Assembly (NCBI GenBank): GCA_965112735.1
Contig: OZ218960.1
Span: 1,488,001-1,552,000 of the forward strand
Length of the DNA stretch: 64,000 bases
Origin: Phaeosaccion multiseriatum
Taxonomy: Eukaryota; Ochrophyta, other classes
Direction: 5' to 3'
Positions 11,166 through 23,603 of the stretch are shown piece after piece (position 1 is the first letter of the stretch; every line of letters starts with the position of its first letter). The notes beneath the pieces were generated by a model that made no database searches, was not told the DNA's origin, and saw only the letters and a program-made list of their open reading frames with translations. Both the position numbers and the translations under genes were made by a program.

Positions 11166-12418
11166 GGACGAGCCAGAGGAGGAGCTGCTGCTGCTGCCGC
11201 TGCTGCCGGAGGACGAGGACGAGGAGGAGCCGTAGCTACCACTGAGGTGATACGCCACCGTCTGGCCGCAGATGGAGTAGTAGAAGTGGCAGTACATGTT
11301 CTCCTTCTCGGGCCACTTGGGCTCCCAGTAGCGGTAGAAGGGGCTGCTGCCGCTGGACGAGCCGGACGACGAGCCGCTGCCAGAAGACGAGCCGTGGCCA
11401 GGGAAGGAGCCTGAACCGGAGCCCGAGGAGAAGGATGATCCGGAGGAGTCGCCGGGGGAGGAGGAGGTGGTGAGCTTGCGGGCGGGGCAAGGAGGGCACT
11501 CGCCCGTCTCGCGGTGGAAGGCCTCGCCCTCTTCGGTCAGAAGGTGGCGCCCGGGGCTGTCCTCCTCGGGGAAGCACTCCGTGCCGCACAACTCGCGGTT
11601 ATGGTCGCCGCTGGAGGACGAAGACGAGGAGGAAGAGCCGCCGCTGGAGGACGAGCCGGAGGATGACCTTCCGTAGGGGCCCTTTGAGAATGTCCAGGGG
11701 TGGTAGTACGGGTGGTAGTAGTCCATGCAGTAGTCCTTGTAGTAGGGCAAGTAGCTGTGGCAGTAGTCCATGCCGTACATGGGGAAGTCCTTCTGCTTGC
11801 AGTAATGCTGGCGAGCGAGCAAGCGGGGGAGGGGGGTCGCAGAAGGGGTCGCTGAGTCTCAAGGTGGATGCTCTGTCTTAATCACTCGCTCGCTCGCTCG
11901 CTCATGTCCACTCACTCACCGTGCAAGTGTGGTCAGGGTCTTCAAACACGTACTCCTCGTGCCACTTGGGCTCCTTGAAAAGTCGAGCCATGGGACAGGC
12001 GAGGAACTAGTTAGTACTTTGTGAGTGAAGTGATTGGTCAACGTTGCTGGAGAAGGCCAAACTCTTCAGTGCTCTTGCTTACCGGGACTTTGTAGAGCCA
12101 CTTGCCGTGGTCATCCTTGATCCAGCGGGGGTGGAGCTTGATATCGTCATAGTCCAGGTGCTTGCCGCCGTGGACGGGGTAGATGCCTCCATGCGATCCC
12201 GAGGAGGAGCCCGAGGATGAGGGCGATGAGCCGCCCCTGCTCCCGGAGGAGCCGCTGAAACCCTTCGGGAAGTACGCCGGGTAGCTCCCGCTGCCGGAGG
12301 AGCCGCTGTTGCTCTTGCTGCTACTCCCGGCGAGCTCACGGTCATCCGCCTGCTCGAGGGAGAGGCCTTGGGCAGCGAGGCATGACGCCAGGAGGAGGGT
12401 GGCAAGGAAAGAGCGCAT
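11160..12418 (-). CDS. Secreted Cys/Ser-rich protein (cluster paralogue C)
   Basis: Three exons, 12418-12083, 11973-11920 and 11807-11160, join in phase to 345 residues. The signal peptide MRSFLATLLLASCLAAQG is followed by a Gly/Ser linker, PRWIKDDHGKWLYKVP, EPKWHEEYVFEDPDHTCT and HYCKQKDFPMYGMDYC. Exon 3 adds a segment not seen in A, B or D (ELCGTECFPEEDSPG, ECPPCPARK), then YRYWEPKWPEKENMYC and a Ser-rich end. The extra intron lies between KVP and EPKW, where A, B and D have no intron; its acceptor is TTTTCAAG. It runs opposite to its neighbours, tail to tail with the broken copy and head to head with D. Function unknown; extracellular structural role inferred. Confidence 0.83.
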
Positions 12419-13089
12419 GATGATCGACTCGGATGCGAGGTGATGTGTTGGAGTGGTTGTGAAGCCTGAGCAAGCTCCCTCCCCGCTAACAGCATGGAAG
12501 CCTTTAATACGAGTTACTGCTGTAGCATTCTCGCGCCAAAGACAGAACCCAACTGCCAAGGGCAACAGATTCGCAACAGAGTGGAAACTGCCCAAGGGCA
12601 ACATGGGCCAGGAAATTACAACTCACGTTTACAAGCGGCCGTGCCAGACTCATGACTGCCTGCGTCGGAGGCGAATCACGCATTGTCCCCCTCTTCTCCA
12701 GTACTGAAGCCAGTGGAGCTTGGGAAGCAAACTTCGAAGGAGGAAGGTCACAGATCGGTGCTAACGTAGATAAGTAGGGGATGAAGGAGGAGGAAGAGGG
12801 ACAAGGAAGAAGCAAACACATCACCCCCATCACCACGTCCTCCACACGGCCGCATCACCGCGTCCTCCCCACCTCAAAAGAGAAGAGAAAAAGAAACGAA
12901 TACGTACTTTTAGTGTGTGTGTGCGTGCGTGTGGCGAGACCTTTTTTTTCGCAAAAGGGCCTTCCACAACTTATTTGAAAATGGAAGTTATGGAAGGAAG
13001 AGAGGAGCCTCCTCACACTACGCCCGCCACTTCCTTCCCTACTCCGCTTTCTGCCCTGCAGTCTCAGCAAGCAAGCACAGCAAGCAGCA
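12419..13089. promoter_or_regulatory. Divergent intergenic region between paralogues C and D
   Basis: The 671 bp between two start codons pointing away from each other probably hold both promoters. I see no TATA box I would defend. The block CACACTACGCCCGCCACTT is at 13014-13032. Confidence 0.5.
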
Positions 13090-14260
13090 ATGAAGACTCT
13101 CTCAGCCATCGGTCCTTCCGCGGTGCTGCTTCTCGCAGTCCTATTGACGGCATCGACTGGCTTCGCAGCCTCAACGGACCACGAGGAGAAGGGTTTGTTC
13201 CGCTCCATCCGATCCCTGTGGGCAGGAGATCACAGCCTCACCACGCTTGGCACTTCCGCCCTCTCATCGTCGGGGTCTGCTTCCTCGGCCTCTTCGGGCT
13301 CATCTTCTTCCTCCGGCTCGAGAGGGGTGGGTGGGAGCGGCGGCAGCGGCAGCGGCAACGGTAGCAGCACCAGCGACACGTCTTCCTCCTCCGGGACGAC
13401 GAGCAGCACCAGCAGCACATCTTCCTCCTCCGGGACGACGAGCAGCACCAGCGACACGTCTTCCTCCTCCGGGACGACGAGCAGCACCAGCAGCACATCT
13501 TCCTCCTCCTCCTCCTCCTCCTCCTCCTCTGGAGTACCCGTCGTCTACTGGAACGACTATCAGCCCAAGCTTCACCCCCGCTGGATCAAGGATGACCACG
13601 GCAAGTGGCTCTACAAAGTCCCGGAGCCCAAGTGGAAAGAGAAGAACATCTTCCATGACCCCGACGGTACTTGCACGGTGAGTGAGTCGGATCGAGGGTG
13701 TGTGAGGGTGTGAGAGCTTGAGTTATGCTTCCCGACTGGCTGGCGCTTTAGGGTGGGATCTGCCTCTCCCCTCACGCGCCCCCATGCCCCCTCGCTCGCT
13801 CACTCACTCGCAGCACGTTTGCGAGAAGGACAACGACATGCCATTGTACGACCTCAAGTACTGCAAGAGCTTCGAGAGCTACTACAAGAGCTACTGCACA
13901 TATTACTACGACCCCTTCTCTCATCCTTGGCAGCTCGAGGGCGTGCAGGTGATCCCAGCGCACCTTCTCGGCTCTTCCTCTTCGACCTCTGGCCACGGCC
14001 GCGAGCTAAAGTTGAGCGAAAACTGGGCCCCCAAGTGGCCCGGCAAGGAGCACATGTACTGCCACTTCTACTACTCGGTCTGCGGCAGTTACATCGCTCT
14101 CAAATCGGGCCCCACTTCCGGCAGCTCCGGCTCCGGCTCCTCCTCGTCGCCCGGCAGCATCGGCTCATCCTCCAGCTCTATCTCTGGCCCCTCTTCCGGC
14201 AGCAGCAGCAGCTCCGGCTCTATCTCTGGCCCCTCTTCCGGAAGCTCATTTTTCGCGTAG
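13090..14260 (+). CDS. Secreted Ser/Thr-rich protein (cluster paralogue D)
   Basis: Exons 13090-13677 and 13814-14260 join in phase to 344 residues. It is closest to B: near-identical signal peptide region, FRSIRSLWAGDHSLTTLG, VPVVYWNDYQPKLHPRW, KVPEPKW, DPDGTCT and the same intron. The linker is a TSSTSSTSSSSGT-type repeat of 54-bp units. Exon 2 keeps HVCEKDNDMPLYDLKYC, MYCHFYYSVCG and HPW but has a short tail (ISGPSSGSS twice) and none of the long Gly/Ser expansion of B. B and D therefore differ mainly in tail length, as expected if tails grow and shrink by repeat slippage. Function inferred as extracellular and structural. Confidence 0.85.
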
Positions 14261-15059
14261 CTCAGCTCTATATCCATGACTATATCTATCAATACATGAA
14301 CAAACGAACCTTTCAGTTCAACTTCCTATACCCCTCACGCCTCCATTCCGTGCGTGTGGGCTTGTATAATACCTCTGTGCGAGCTCACCAGTCGAGAGCG
14401 ACACCCCCTCGAGTTTTGAAGTGTGAGTGTGGGGCTCCTGTGGGCCTCGGGGAGAGAACGGGAGAGGCGAAGAGTGATGGAGTCGGAGAGCACAGGAAGC
14501 CCGAGGTAGGTGGAGAGATACCAAGCCGTCATCACTCTCGTCACTCGTCGATGAAGCTTCCGGCACACGAGCAGAGCAGCAGGTTGGCCTTCTCTTGTTC
14601 CTTGTTCAGAAGCACGCGGGTAGCCTCACGTGGAAGCCTGTTTCGGTGGCCTGAAAAGACAATCATCGACGCTCTCATGGACCCCCTCTGCCCTGCCTGG
14701 CAGGGACCCAGTACCGCCATATTTTTTAGTACATCTGGCGAGGGAGGTCGCAAGTCAAACTTCAATTTAGCTATTTATGTCTCGCATCCTCGGCAGTAAA
14801 AGGTGAAGGGCGTCGGAAGAGCGGGGGGAGACGGTTCCCTTCTCGGCAATGTAGGCCTGTTCCTTCTCTTCAATCTGTATCACTCTCTGCGAAACGTTCA
14901 GGCCTGTCCCTCCCTCGCTTCGCATGCTTTGCATATCTAGCGTACGCTTGCCGGCGGGAGCCGGGCCAACGGAGGCTGTATGCAGTACGTTTCTCACACG
15001 CCTCAGCCTCCTGGGTCGTCTCCACCTTCAAGGACCTACAACGTCCCTCTTAAGGCGCA
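14261..15059. other. Flank of gene D, no gene recognised
   Basis: 14270-14500 is the shared 3'-flank module. The rest (14500-15059) has only short frames and may be further decayed mobile-element sequence, since a retrotransposon remnant follows directly. Confidence 0.5.
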
Positions 15060-15206
15060 CCCTGGCAGGTTCACACCTCCTGGAAGGGCTTTAATGCCAC
15101 CGACGATACCTGGGAACCTTTGACCGTCATGAACGATGACCTTCCCGCTCTCTTGGGAGCAATTCCTCTCCTCTTTCCCTCGTCGCTCTTTGGCGGAGGA
15201 CGCTAA
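15060..15206 (+). pseudogene. Chromodomain remnant of a Ty3-type retrotransposon
   Basis: The frame reads PWQVHTSWKGFNATDDTWEP, then LTVMNDDLPALLGA and a stop at 15204. WKGF-x-DDTWEP is the core of the chromodomain at the C-terminus of chromovirus integrases (Ty3 group), which steers integration to modified histones. Upstream the frame is broken by a stop within about 15 bp, and no reverse transcriptase or RNase H is visible, so only the 3' tip of the element survives. Confidence 0.7.
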
Positions 15207-15347
15207 ACGCTTCCTTCGGTCTCGCGGCCCCTCGTCACGCCGACGCCCGCGAGGAGCAGGCCGCCGATAAGGAACCCTTCGGGAACCCTTTTTGGGTACT
15301 TTTACTCATATAACATTCTCTCTCTAGCATTGTCGAGCTTCTCTCTC

Positions 15348-15357
15348 GAGGGGGAAG
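15348..15357 (+). other. Candidate polypurine tract before a 3' LTR
   Basis: GAGGGGGAAG stands directly before TGTTGCCCC (15358). A purine run followed by TG is the usual junction with a 3' LTR, here 140 bp after the chromodomain stop. The LTR's far end was not found. Confidence 0.45.
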
Positions 15358-15682
15358 TGTTGCCCCTACAGCCTCATTCAGTGCCTTCGTACGTGTAACT
15401 GTCACCACGCAGTCTGCCGTATAACATTGTACTTCGTACAATAATACAATGTACAATGAGGTGGCACACAGCCCACCGGGAGTAGTAGCCTGTGGCGCTC
15501 CCTCACTCTTAGCTTATCCACCCTAAAGCCAAAGGAGACTCGGCTCTTTACTGGAGCTGAGGCAAGGCCTCCAAACTTTACAACCTTGCACCCATCTCAT
15601 AGATTATTGGCTCACTTTCTGACTTGCTAGCGATAGCAGGGTTGGCTACACTCGTCCCGCTTGGTTCTGAGGCGACCCCGGT

Positions 15683-15870
15683 TCCTGGTTCTGGCCGGCG
15701 CCAGCCGGCCTGGTTCCTGGCTGGTTCTAGTCGGCGCCAGCCGGCCAGGCAGGTTCCAGGTTCTGGGGGAAAGCCATGTAACAAGGCAATGATGAGGGCC
15801 AAGGTTGGTTCCTGGTTCTGGTCGGCGCCAGCCGGCCTGGTTCCTGCTTCTGGGCTGGCCTGTCTCAGAA
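15683..15870. repeat. Degenerate GGTTCCTGGTTCTGG / CGGCGCCAGCCGG repeats
   Basis: Three or four imperfect copies of a unit of about 35 bp with GTTCCTGGTTCTGG followed by CGGCGCCAGCCGG, spaced about 35-120 bp. The second part is a near-palindrome. They lie between two transposon remnants. Confidence 0.6.
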
Positions 15871-15936
15871 CCATGTTAGGGGCCGACTAGCTAGCCTACA
15901 CGTAGCAATCAGCTTCCTCACTTCTTCCGACTGATC

Positions 15937-16068
15937 ATGCAACTCGCTTCTCTGATCCAGCCATCCTCGGCGTTCATGGAAAGGGTCTTCTCCACCCAGA
16001 ATAGGGTGATCAGTCCTGGCCAAGCCAACATGAAGGAGGACTTGCTTCAGCTGACAGTGATGTTGTGT
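15937..16068 (+). pseudogene. hAT transposase C-terminal dimerisation remnant
   Basis: The frame reads QPSSAFMERVFSTQNRVISP, followed by a helix ending LLQLTVMLCHNRE. S-S-x-x-x-E-R-x-F-S with a following (L)-x-x-N segment is the hAT dimerisation region. No DDE core or zinc finger lies in front, so this is a decayed 3' fragment. Confidence 0.7.
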
Positions 16069-17236
16069 CACAACCGCGAGCATGCAGACACGGTAGGCTG
16101 GCCGCATTCGACGACGAACTGAGCAGACAAGTACTTGACCTTGCTTTAGCTGAGCAGCTTGCCGAGCTGCCGAGACGCGGGAGAGCTCTTGCGTCGGCGC
16201 AGGTCATTAGGAGCTTATCGCCTGCAGACAGAGAATGAACGTATATTTGAGCAAGTAACAAACGCATATATTTAGGGTGTCCGCACAATATACGCATATA
16301 TATCATAAAACGCATATACTGGGTGTTGACAAAACACAATATGCGATTGTGCTTTCGCATATTGCTCTCCCCTCGAGCAGTATATACCCTTCTTCTGTTG
16401 GGCCCTGCGGGCGGCTGGTTAACTGGGTCCCTATCTACTGCCTGCCCTGCCCTTCGCGCTCCGTGTATGGCGTGCGTATCTGTGTACAAACGTGTGTGTG
16501 TGGGTGTGTGTGTTCGTGCGCGTACGTGTGTGCGTGTGTGCGCAGAGTGAGTCCTGAAGCGCGAGACGGAGTTTTGGACCAGTCGAGGAGGTGGGCCGGT
16601 GGCGATGGACTAGCTACGGGTCTGGTGTTGTGCGGACTAACGAACGCCTTCCTCGTAATGAGCACCATCCCGGCCTGAAGTGAGCTTGTCTTCGCCCCTC
16701 CTCCTCCTCTCTCTCTCCTCCCACCCCGAGATCAACATCAGTGTAAGGGTGGCCTGCTCTTGTGTGGCTCTCGCGCAAGCGTGTTTGGATTTCCTGGTGT
16801 TTGCCAGTTTGTATTTTCTAATCTAAATAAACCCTCGTGCTTGATGCTTTGCGACAAGTCGAGCAAGCACAAACTTGGGAGCGGTGTCCGCCGGCCCTCT
16901 CCCAAAAAGGAGAGAGCTCCACTTGATCGGCTGAGAAATGCTCCTTGTAAACCTTCCCCACTTCGCCATCTCCTCATTCTCCTCCTCCACTTCGCCATCT
17001 CCTCATTCTCCTCCTCCTCCTTCTTCTTCGTCTTCTCCTCCTCCTCCTTCTCCTTCTCCTCCTTCTCCTCCTCCTCCTCCTCCTCCTCCTCCTCCTCCTC
17101 CTCCTAACCTCCTATCCTTCTGCTGCTGACGACGGACGGCAGGCTCTGCACCAGCACAGCAGCGCCAAGTATAAAGCAGCCAGCCCCTTTGGGAGGGAAG
17201 CACCCCCCCCCCACCCTCGAATGGGCCTATCTGTCT
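16069..17236. other. Spacer between the mobile-element region and the PPR gene
   Basis: AT-rich stretch with repeated CGCATATA motifs (16235-16350), GT-rich tract (16490-16545), (CTC)n tract (16975-17105). No coding exon recognised. Confidence 0.6.
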
Positions 17237-19136
17237 CTAATCCTTGCCGCCGTTGATGGTGATGCGACCTCCGCCCTCGTCATCCACAACGAAGGGGATG
17301 CCCTGAGTAGTGAGTGACATTGGGTAGCGTGAGAAGGGAGAGAAGGAGCGACGCATGCGGGTAGGCGTGAGAGGTACGTGCGGTGAAGCAGACAGGGAGG
17401 GGGAGGAGGAGGAGGAGGAGGAGGAGGAGGAGGAGCAGGAGCAAGGGAAGGGGCAGAGTAACACACAGCCGGAGAAGAGACATGTCGAGGAGTAGGGAGG
17501 GGCGGGTACAACAAGCAGGCCAGAGCAGGCAGTGTAGGGACAGAAAAGAAGCGAGCAAGCCAATCACTGTCCCTCCCTTTTCCTTTTGAAACGCCACTGG
17601 TGAGGAGGGGGGGCTGCGTGAAGCAATTTTGGAAGTGCGTGATGTGGGTAATGTAAACATCGGTGGGCCGAGAGGAAGGCGCTCGAAGGGGAACAGATTC
17701 CGACGAGCCAAGGCGCGGGAGGAACCAAAGAGACACTGACCCCTAGGGCACTGATCCCCTTGCTCACTCTCTCTTTCTCACTCAGTCACTGCCTCAGTCA
17801 CTCACTCCCTCTTTCACACTCGCTCACTGGCTCACTCACTCAGTCCCTGACTCAGTCACTTACTCTCGCTTACTCCCACCACACTCTCACTCACACTCAC
17901 TCAGTCACTCATTCACTCATTCACTCACTCACTCACCCACCCACTCAATCCGTCCCTCAATCTCACTCATTCTCACGTCCCTCCCTAACTCTTATCACTC
18001 ACTCACACACTCACTCACTCACTCACTCACTCGCGCAATCAACTCACTCTTATCACTCACTCACTCACTCACTCACGCACGCACTCACCATGCTCCGTAA
18101 ATCGCGTGCGATCCAGCGGATCAGAGCGCCCCCGTCCTCCTCCTTCGCCGCCCACCCCCCTGTTGAAACCTCCATGCGAGCCTGCGGTCCTCTCTCCCTC
18201 AGCAGGAAGCGCAGGGCAGCACGACCAGTGGCAAGGTTGAGCGCTGTTTGCGTGTGGGTTTGTCGCCATAAGTAAGTCAATGGAAGAGCAGGTGGTTGAG
18301 GGGCAACGATGGGAGAGTAGTGAGTGAGGTGTGTGTTTGGAGGAGGGCAGGAAGGACACTCCACTCATCCAATCCCACTCTTTCCTTCCTTCCCTCTCCC
18401 TACCTTCCTTCTCTCCTTCCCTCTCTCTCTCCTTCCCTCTACCTCCTTCCTTCCCCCTCTTTTCCCTCCCTCCCTTCCTCCCCCCCTCCCTCCCTCCCTC
18501 CCTCCCTGCCTTCCTTCCTCCCTGCCGCCCCACTCACTTCTCAAGTCCGGTTTGTCCTGCGTTATCACCGACTGGAAGTTCCCCTCCTCCACTGCCTCCT
18601 TGAACAGCGCATCGCCCACCCCGGTATTTCCTTCGTCCCACACCAAGCGCAGCATAATGCTGTACATCTTCGCCGCCTCCTCCTCCGAATCGACAGCTGT
18701 GATTTTCCTGCCGTCCCTAATCGCTGCTTTGTCTTCCGCTTCCGCGGCTTGCGCAATAGAGTGGACTTGCTGCCACAGACGAAACACACCTGTGTGTGTG
18801 CACATATGCGTGCGTGTGTGTGTGTGTGTGCACATATGCGTGCGTGTGTGTGTTTGCATGAATAGTACACGAGCAACAAAACATGTCGGTAAGAACAAGT
18901 TACAGAAATCCATCTCCACTCTTCTGTTCTGTCCGAACGGACATGTGAGGGGCAGAGAAACAGAGACAGAGACAGCAAAAAGAGAAGAGAGAGAGACAGA
19001 CAGCACTTGATTCTTTTCCCCATGCCCTATGTGTAGGTAGGGTGGATGGGGGGGGGGGGGGAGGGTGCAAGACTTGGATGAACCAATTTTCCTCCCGGTC
19101 CCCCATCCCGGAGAAGTCAAAAGCGCCTCACATACA

Positions 19137-19199
<63 letters not shown>

Positions 19200-19655
19200 G
19201 CACACATACACATTCCTGCTGTCCTGCCCCACTCACCGAGAAGGGCAGCCCCCCTGTCTCCTCTCAGGGGCGAGTCGGACACCACATTCAACAGATGGCG
19301 CCACACACTCGCTTCTGCCCCCAACAGATGCTGCGAGATGAGCTCCAACTGTGCTGCTGAGAGTGACAATGGAGGCATTGAAGGCAGTACGTCTAGCGGA
19401 GCTGCTTCTGCTTCTGCTTCTTCTTCTCCTCCTGATGCTGTTGCTGTTGCTGCCGCCTCTCCTTCCGCTGTTACTCCTTGTGCTGCTGCAGCACTCGAGC
19501 TCTCCTCCCCTCCTCCCTCTCCTGCCATCCCTTCCCAATCCGCCACTCGCCCCTGCAGGAGTGAGTCCAGGAAATCTTCGAGACGCCCCACACTCACAAG
19601 AGAGCTGAGCAGGGACATCAGGAAGCCGGCGTCAACCTGTGGTGATCCGTGTGTT

Positions 19656-19753
<98 letters not shown>

Positions 19754-22666
19754 TGTGTGTGCGTGTGTGCGTGTGTGTGCGTACGTGTGTGTGCGTACGT
19801 GTGTGTGCAGTGTGTGTGCGTACGTGTGTGTGCGTGTGTGTGTGTGTGTGTGCATTTGGCGCGGGGGGGGGGGGTTGGGGGAGGCGAATTAATTCGATGT
19901 CGGGATTTGGTAGGGCATGCGGGCATCCATTCATTGACTTCTGTGAGTGATACGCAGTTACGCAAGGTGTCTTAAAAGGCGATAAGAGAGTCCCACTCAC
20001 CCCCCTCCAAGGGCAAAAGAGAGAACACAACTCCTTCGCACACACGCACGCACACACACACACACACGCACACACACACGCACGCACCGCTTCCTCTTGC
20101 TTGGCGCAGACATGCAGCATAAGCTCCACAGCCTTATCGTCCCTACCCGCAGCCACGCAGCAAGCGATGACGGAAGTGTACGTTGCCTGAGGGAGGGAGG
20201 GAGGGAGGGAGGGTCAGGGGCGTGGTCAGGGTCAGGGTCTAGGGGCGGAGGGAGGGAATGAGGGAGGGAATGAGGGAGGGAGGGAGGGAGGGAGGGAGGG
20301 AGGGAGGGAGGGAGGGAGGGAGGGAGGGAAGGGAGGGAGGGAGGGAGGGAGGGAGGGAGGGAGGGAGGGAAGGGAGGGAAGGGAGGGAGGGAGGGAGGGA
20401 GGGAGGGAAGGGAGGGAAGGAGGGAGGGAAGGGAGGGAAGGGAGGGAGGTAGAGGGGGTGGGAAGCTGGTTGAAGAGGGTCCAGACAGGAAGACGGATTT
20501 TGAGTTTGAGTTTGATTGAAGTATGCACGCACGCACGCACGCACCGAGTCTGGAGGGACGCCCCTCTCTTGCATCTCTGTGAGCAGTGCCTGGGCTTCTT
20601 GCCACTGCGCTGTGGCAGACGAGCAAGTGGCCAGGGCAGAGATGGCGATGTTGTAGTGCACCTGTTGGTGATACAGTAACGCAGGGCAGGCATATGGGCA
20701 GGGCAGGGCAGGGCAGGGCAGGCAGGGCAGCAAGGGGGGGGGGGGGGAAGGTACATGTGGGAATGGTCGGGGAGTACAAGATACTGGTGGTGTCCCTCTC
20801 CTCTCTCCCCTCCCTCACACTCACACGCACACAGCACGCACGCACGCACGCACGCACGCACACACGCCCCACACGCGCACGCACGCACACACACACTACA
20901 CGCACGCACGCACGCACGCACGCACGCACTCACCGTATTGCAAATGCCGCTCTCTGTGGCAATGTTGAGAAGTCTGCGCATGTCGGCAAGCATCGTGGCG
21001 CCCCCACCACTCCGCTCCGGCGAGTCTCGACAGACGAGCATGACGGAGCTGAAGGTGAATGTGTCAGGCTTGAAGCCTGCGGCCTTCATCTCGTTGAGGT
21101 AGCGGAGCGCACGCTCCAGCTGCGAGAGCAGGGGGGAGGGGGGGGGGAGAAGAGAGAGGAGAAGAGACGGGAAGAGAGAGGTAGAAAGGAGAGAGGGGGG
21201 GCAATGAGCGGCGCGTATGTACACATGGGCATTCCTTCCCTCCCTCCCCTTCCCTCCCCTTCCCTCCATCGCTCCCTCCCTCCCTCCATCCATCCACTTC
21301 CCTCCCTCCCTCCCTCCCTCCATCCATCCATCCCTCCCTCCCTCCCTCCCTCCCTCCTCTCCCCTCCCTCATCTCTTCCTGCCTATACTCCTCCACCCAC
21401 CTTCCTGCTGGTGGCGCAGCTCGCAATGGCGGTGTTGTACATAACCCTGTCCGGCGTAATGGCAATGTCCTCCCTACCCATGAGCTCGAACAGGGCGTGT
21501 CCGAAGCTCTCGGGGGCCTTCCCTATGATTTCCATGGCGCTAGAAGAGAGGGCAGAGCAGAGCAGAGCAGGCGGAGGAGGGTAGGTGGAGAGGTGAGATG
21601 GCAGCACATACACGCACACAGAAGGCATATAGATATAAGGTGGCTGTACATGCACATACACGCACATAGACAGGCATATAGATATAAGGTGGCTGTGCAT
21701 GCACATACACGCACATAGACAGGCATATAGATATAAGGTGGCTGCACACAACACGGGAGGTACCTGCAAGGGCACTGACACACACGTACACAACACGTAC
21801 ACACACACCTTTAACACACACGTACACAACACGTACACACACACCTTTAACACACACGTACACAACACGTACACACACACCTTTAACACACACGTACACA
21901 ACACGTACACACACACCTTTAACACACACGTACACAAACACGTGCACACACTTTAAGCACACACGCACACATACGGTACACATATACATATACACACTAC
22001 ATGCACAACACATAATGCAGACCCGAATGTTGGTGATTCAGCAGGCAGAATTCACAAATGGCTGCCTGGAGTTGGAGCAATAAACACGGGACACGATACA
22101 CAGCTGCCCAAACCTCTCTACCTCCGTCACATTGCCCAGCCCTGCTCCCTCACTCTCCCTCCCTCCCTCCCTCACTCACTCACTCACTTCATTCACCCAC
22201 TCACTCACTCACTCACTCACTCACTCACCCACTAACCCACTCACTCCCTCACTCACTCACTCACTCACTCACCAGGTAAAGTTGAGTGTGTCTGGCAGGA
22301 TGCCTGCATCAATCATCTCCTTGAGCACCGAAAGCACTCTCTCGGCCGCTGCCTCTCCGCGGCTACTCCGCCCACCACCACCCCCACCTCGACTCTCTTT
22401 ACTCTCAGCACTGACGTCATCATCATCCGTCATCGTTAGCACCTCTTCGTTGTCGGCGTCGCTGCTACTGCTACTACTACTGCTGCTGCTGCTGCTGTCC
22501 TCCTCGGACTGAGGTTCCCGGGCAGCTACGCGGATGACCTCGTTGTACGCGATGTTGGACATGGCGACGCCATCCCCTGCCATCATCTCCATCACCTCCC
22601 GGACCTTACCACACACACACACGCGCGCGCACACACACGCACACACACACACATGCACACACGCGT

Positions 22667-22703
<37 letters not shown>

Positions 22704-23572
22704 CACACATGCACACATGCACACACAATTAGGTCAGTAAGACCAGAGATTTGGGTATGGCTAAGAGATGAATCAGAAAGATTGAAGGAGATGGAAGTGC
22801 ATGGCTACGTAAGAGATCAAGTAAGGCTACATAAGAGACAAAAGTAAGACTACGTCGTACCGCGTCCATGTCACAGCGCGCCAATGCGAAAGCCTTGAGG
22901 ATGGTGGAGTACGTGATGTGGTTGGGCTGCACGCCTCGAGACTTCATTCGCTTCAACATCTTCTTGGCGTCTGGGGGAGGAGGAGGAGGAGGAGGAGGAG
23001 GAGGACGAGGAGGAGGAGGAGAATGAGGAGGAGGAGGACACACACACGCACGCACGCCCACACAAACACACACACAAAGAGAGAGAGATGCACACGCACG
23101 TACCCTCGGGAGTGCCGTTCCTGCCGCACGCCACGAACACCTACCAGGGCATGAGGGCAACAAGGCGGCATGTGGGGGGCATACAGGCATACAGGCATAC
23201 GGGCATACAGGCATACAGGCATACGGGCATACAGGCATACGGGCATACAGGCATACGGGCATACAGGCATACGGGCATACAGGCATACAGGCATACGGGC
23301 ATACAGGCATACAGGCATACAGGCATACAGGCATACAGGCATACAGGCATACGGGCATACAGGCATACAGGTATACAGGCATACAGGCATACAGGCATAC
23401 AAACATACAGGCATACAGACATAAGCATACAGACATAAGGGGGCACGAAGGGAAGACAGCAAGAGCAAGAGAGTCAAAGGGGGGGGCATGAGTGGGGCAC
23501 ATGCGTACATGAGATAGAGGACTGTCAGCTTCTTGATCCGATAGAGAGAGGGAGAGAGAGAGAGAGAGGAGA

Positions 23573-23603
<31 letters not shown>

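Noticed and set aside
19618-20156. Long Thr/His and Cys/Val repeat open frames
   Set aside because: They are translations of (CA)n/(GT)n tracts between PPR exons, with no conserved sequence.
23177-23430. Possible CRISPR-like array
   Set aside because: 8-bp units without unique spacers and within a eukaryotic intron; an ordinary minisatellite.
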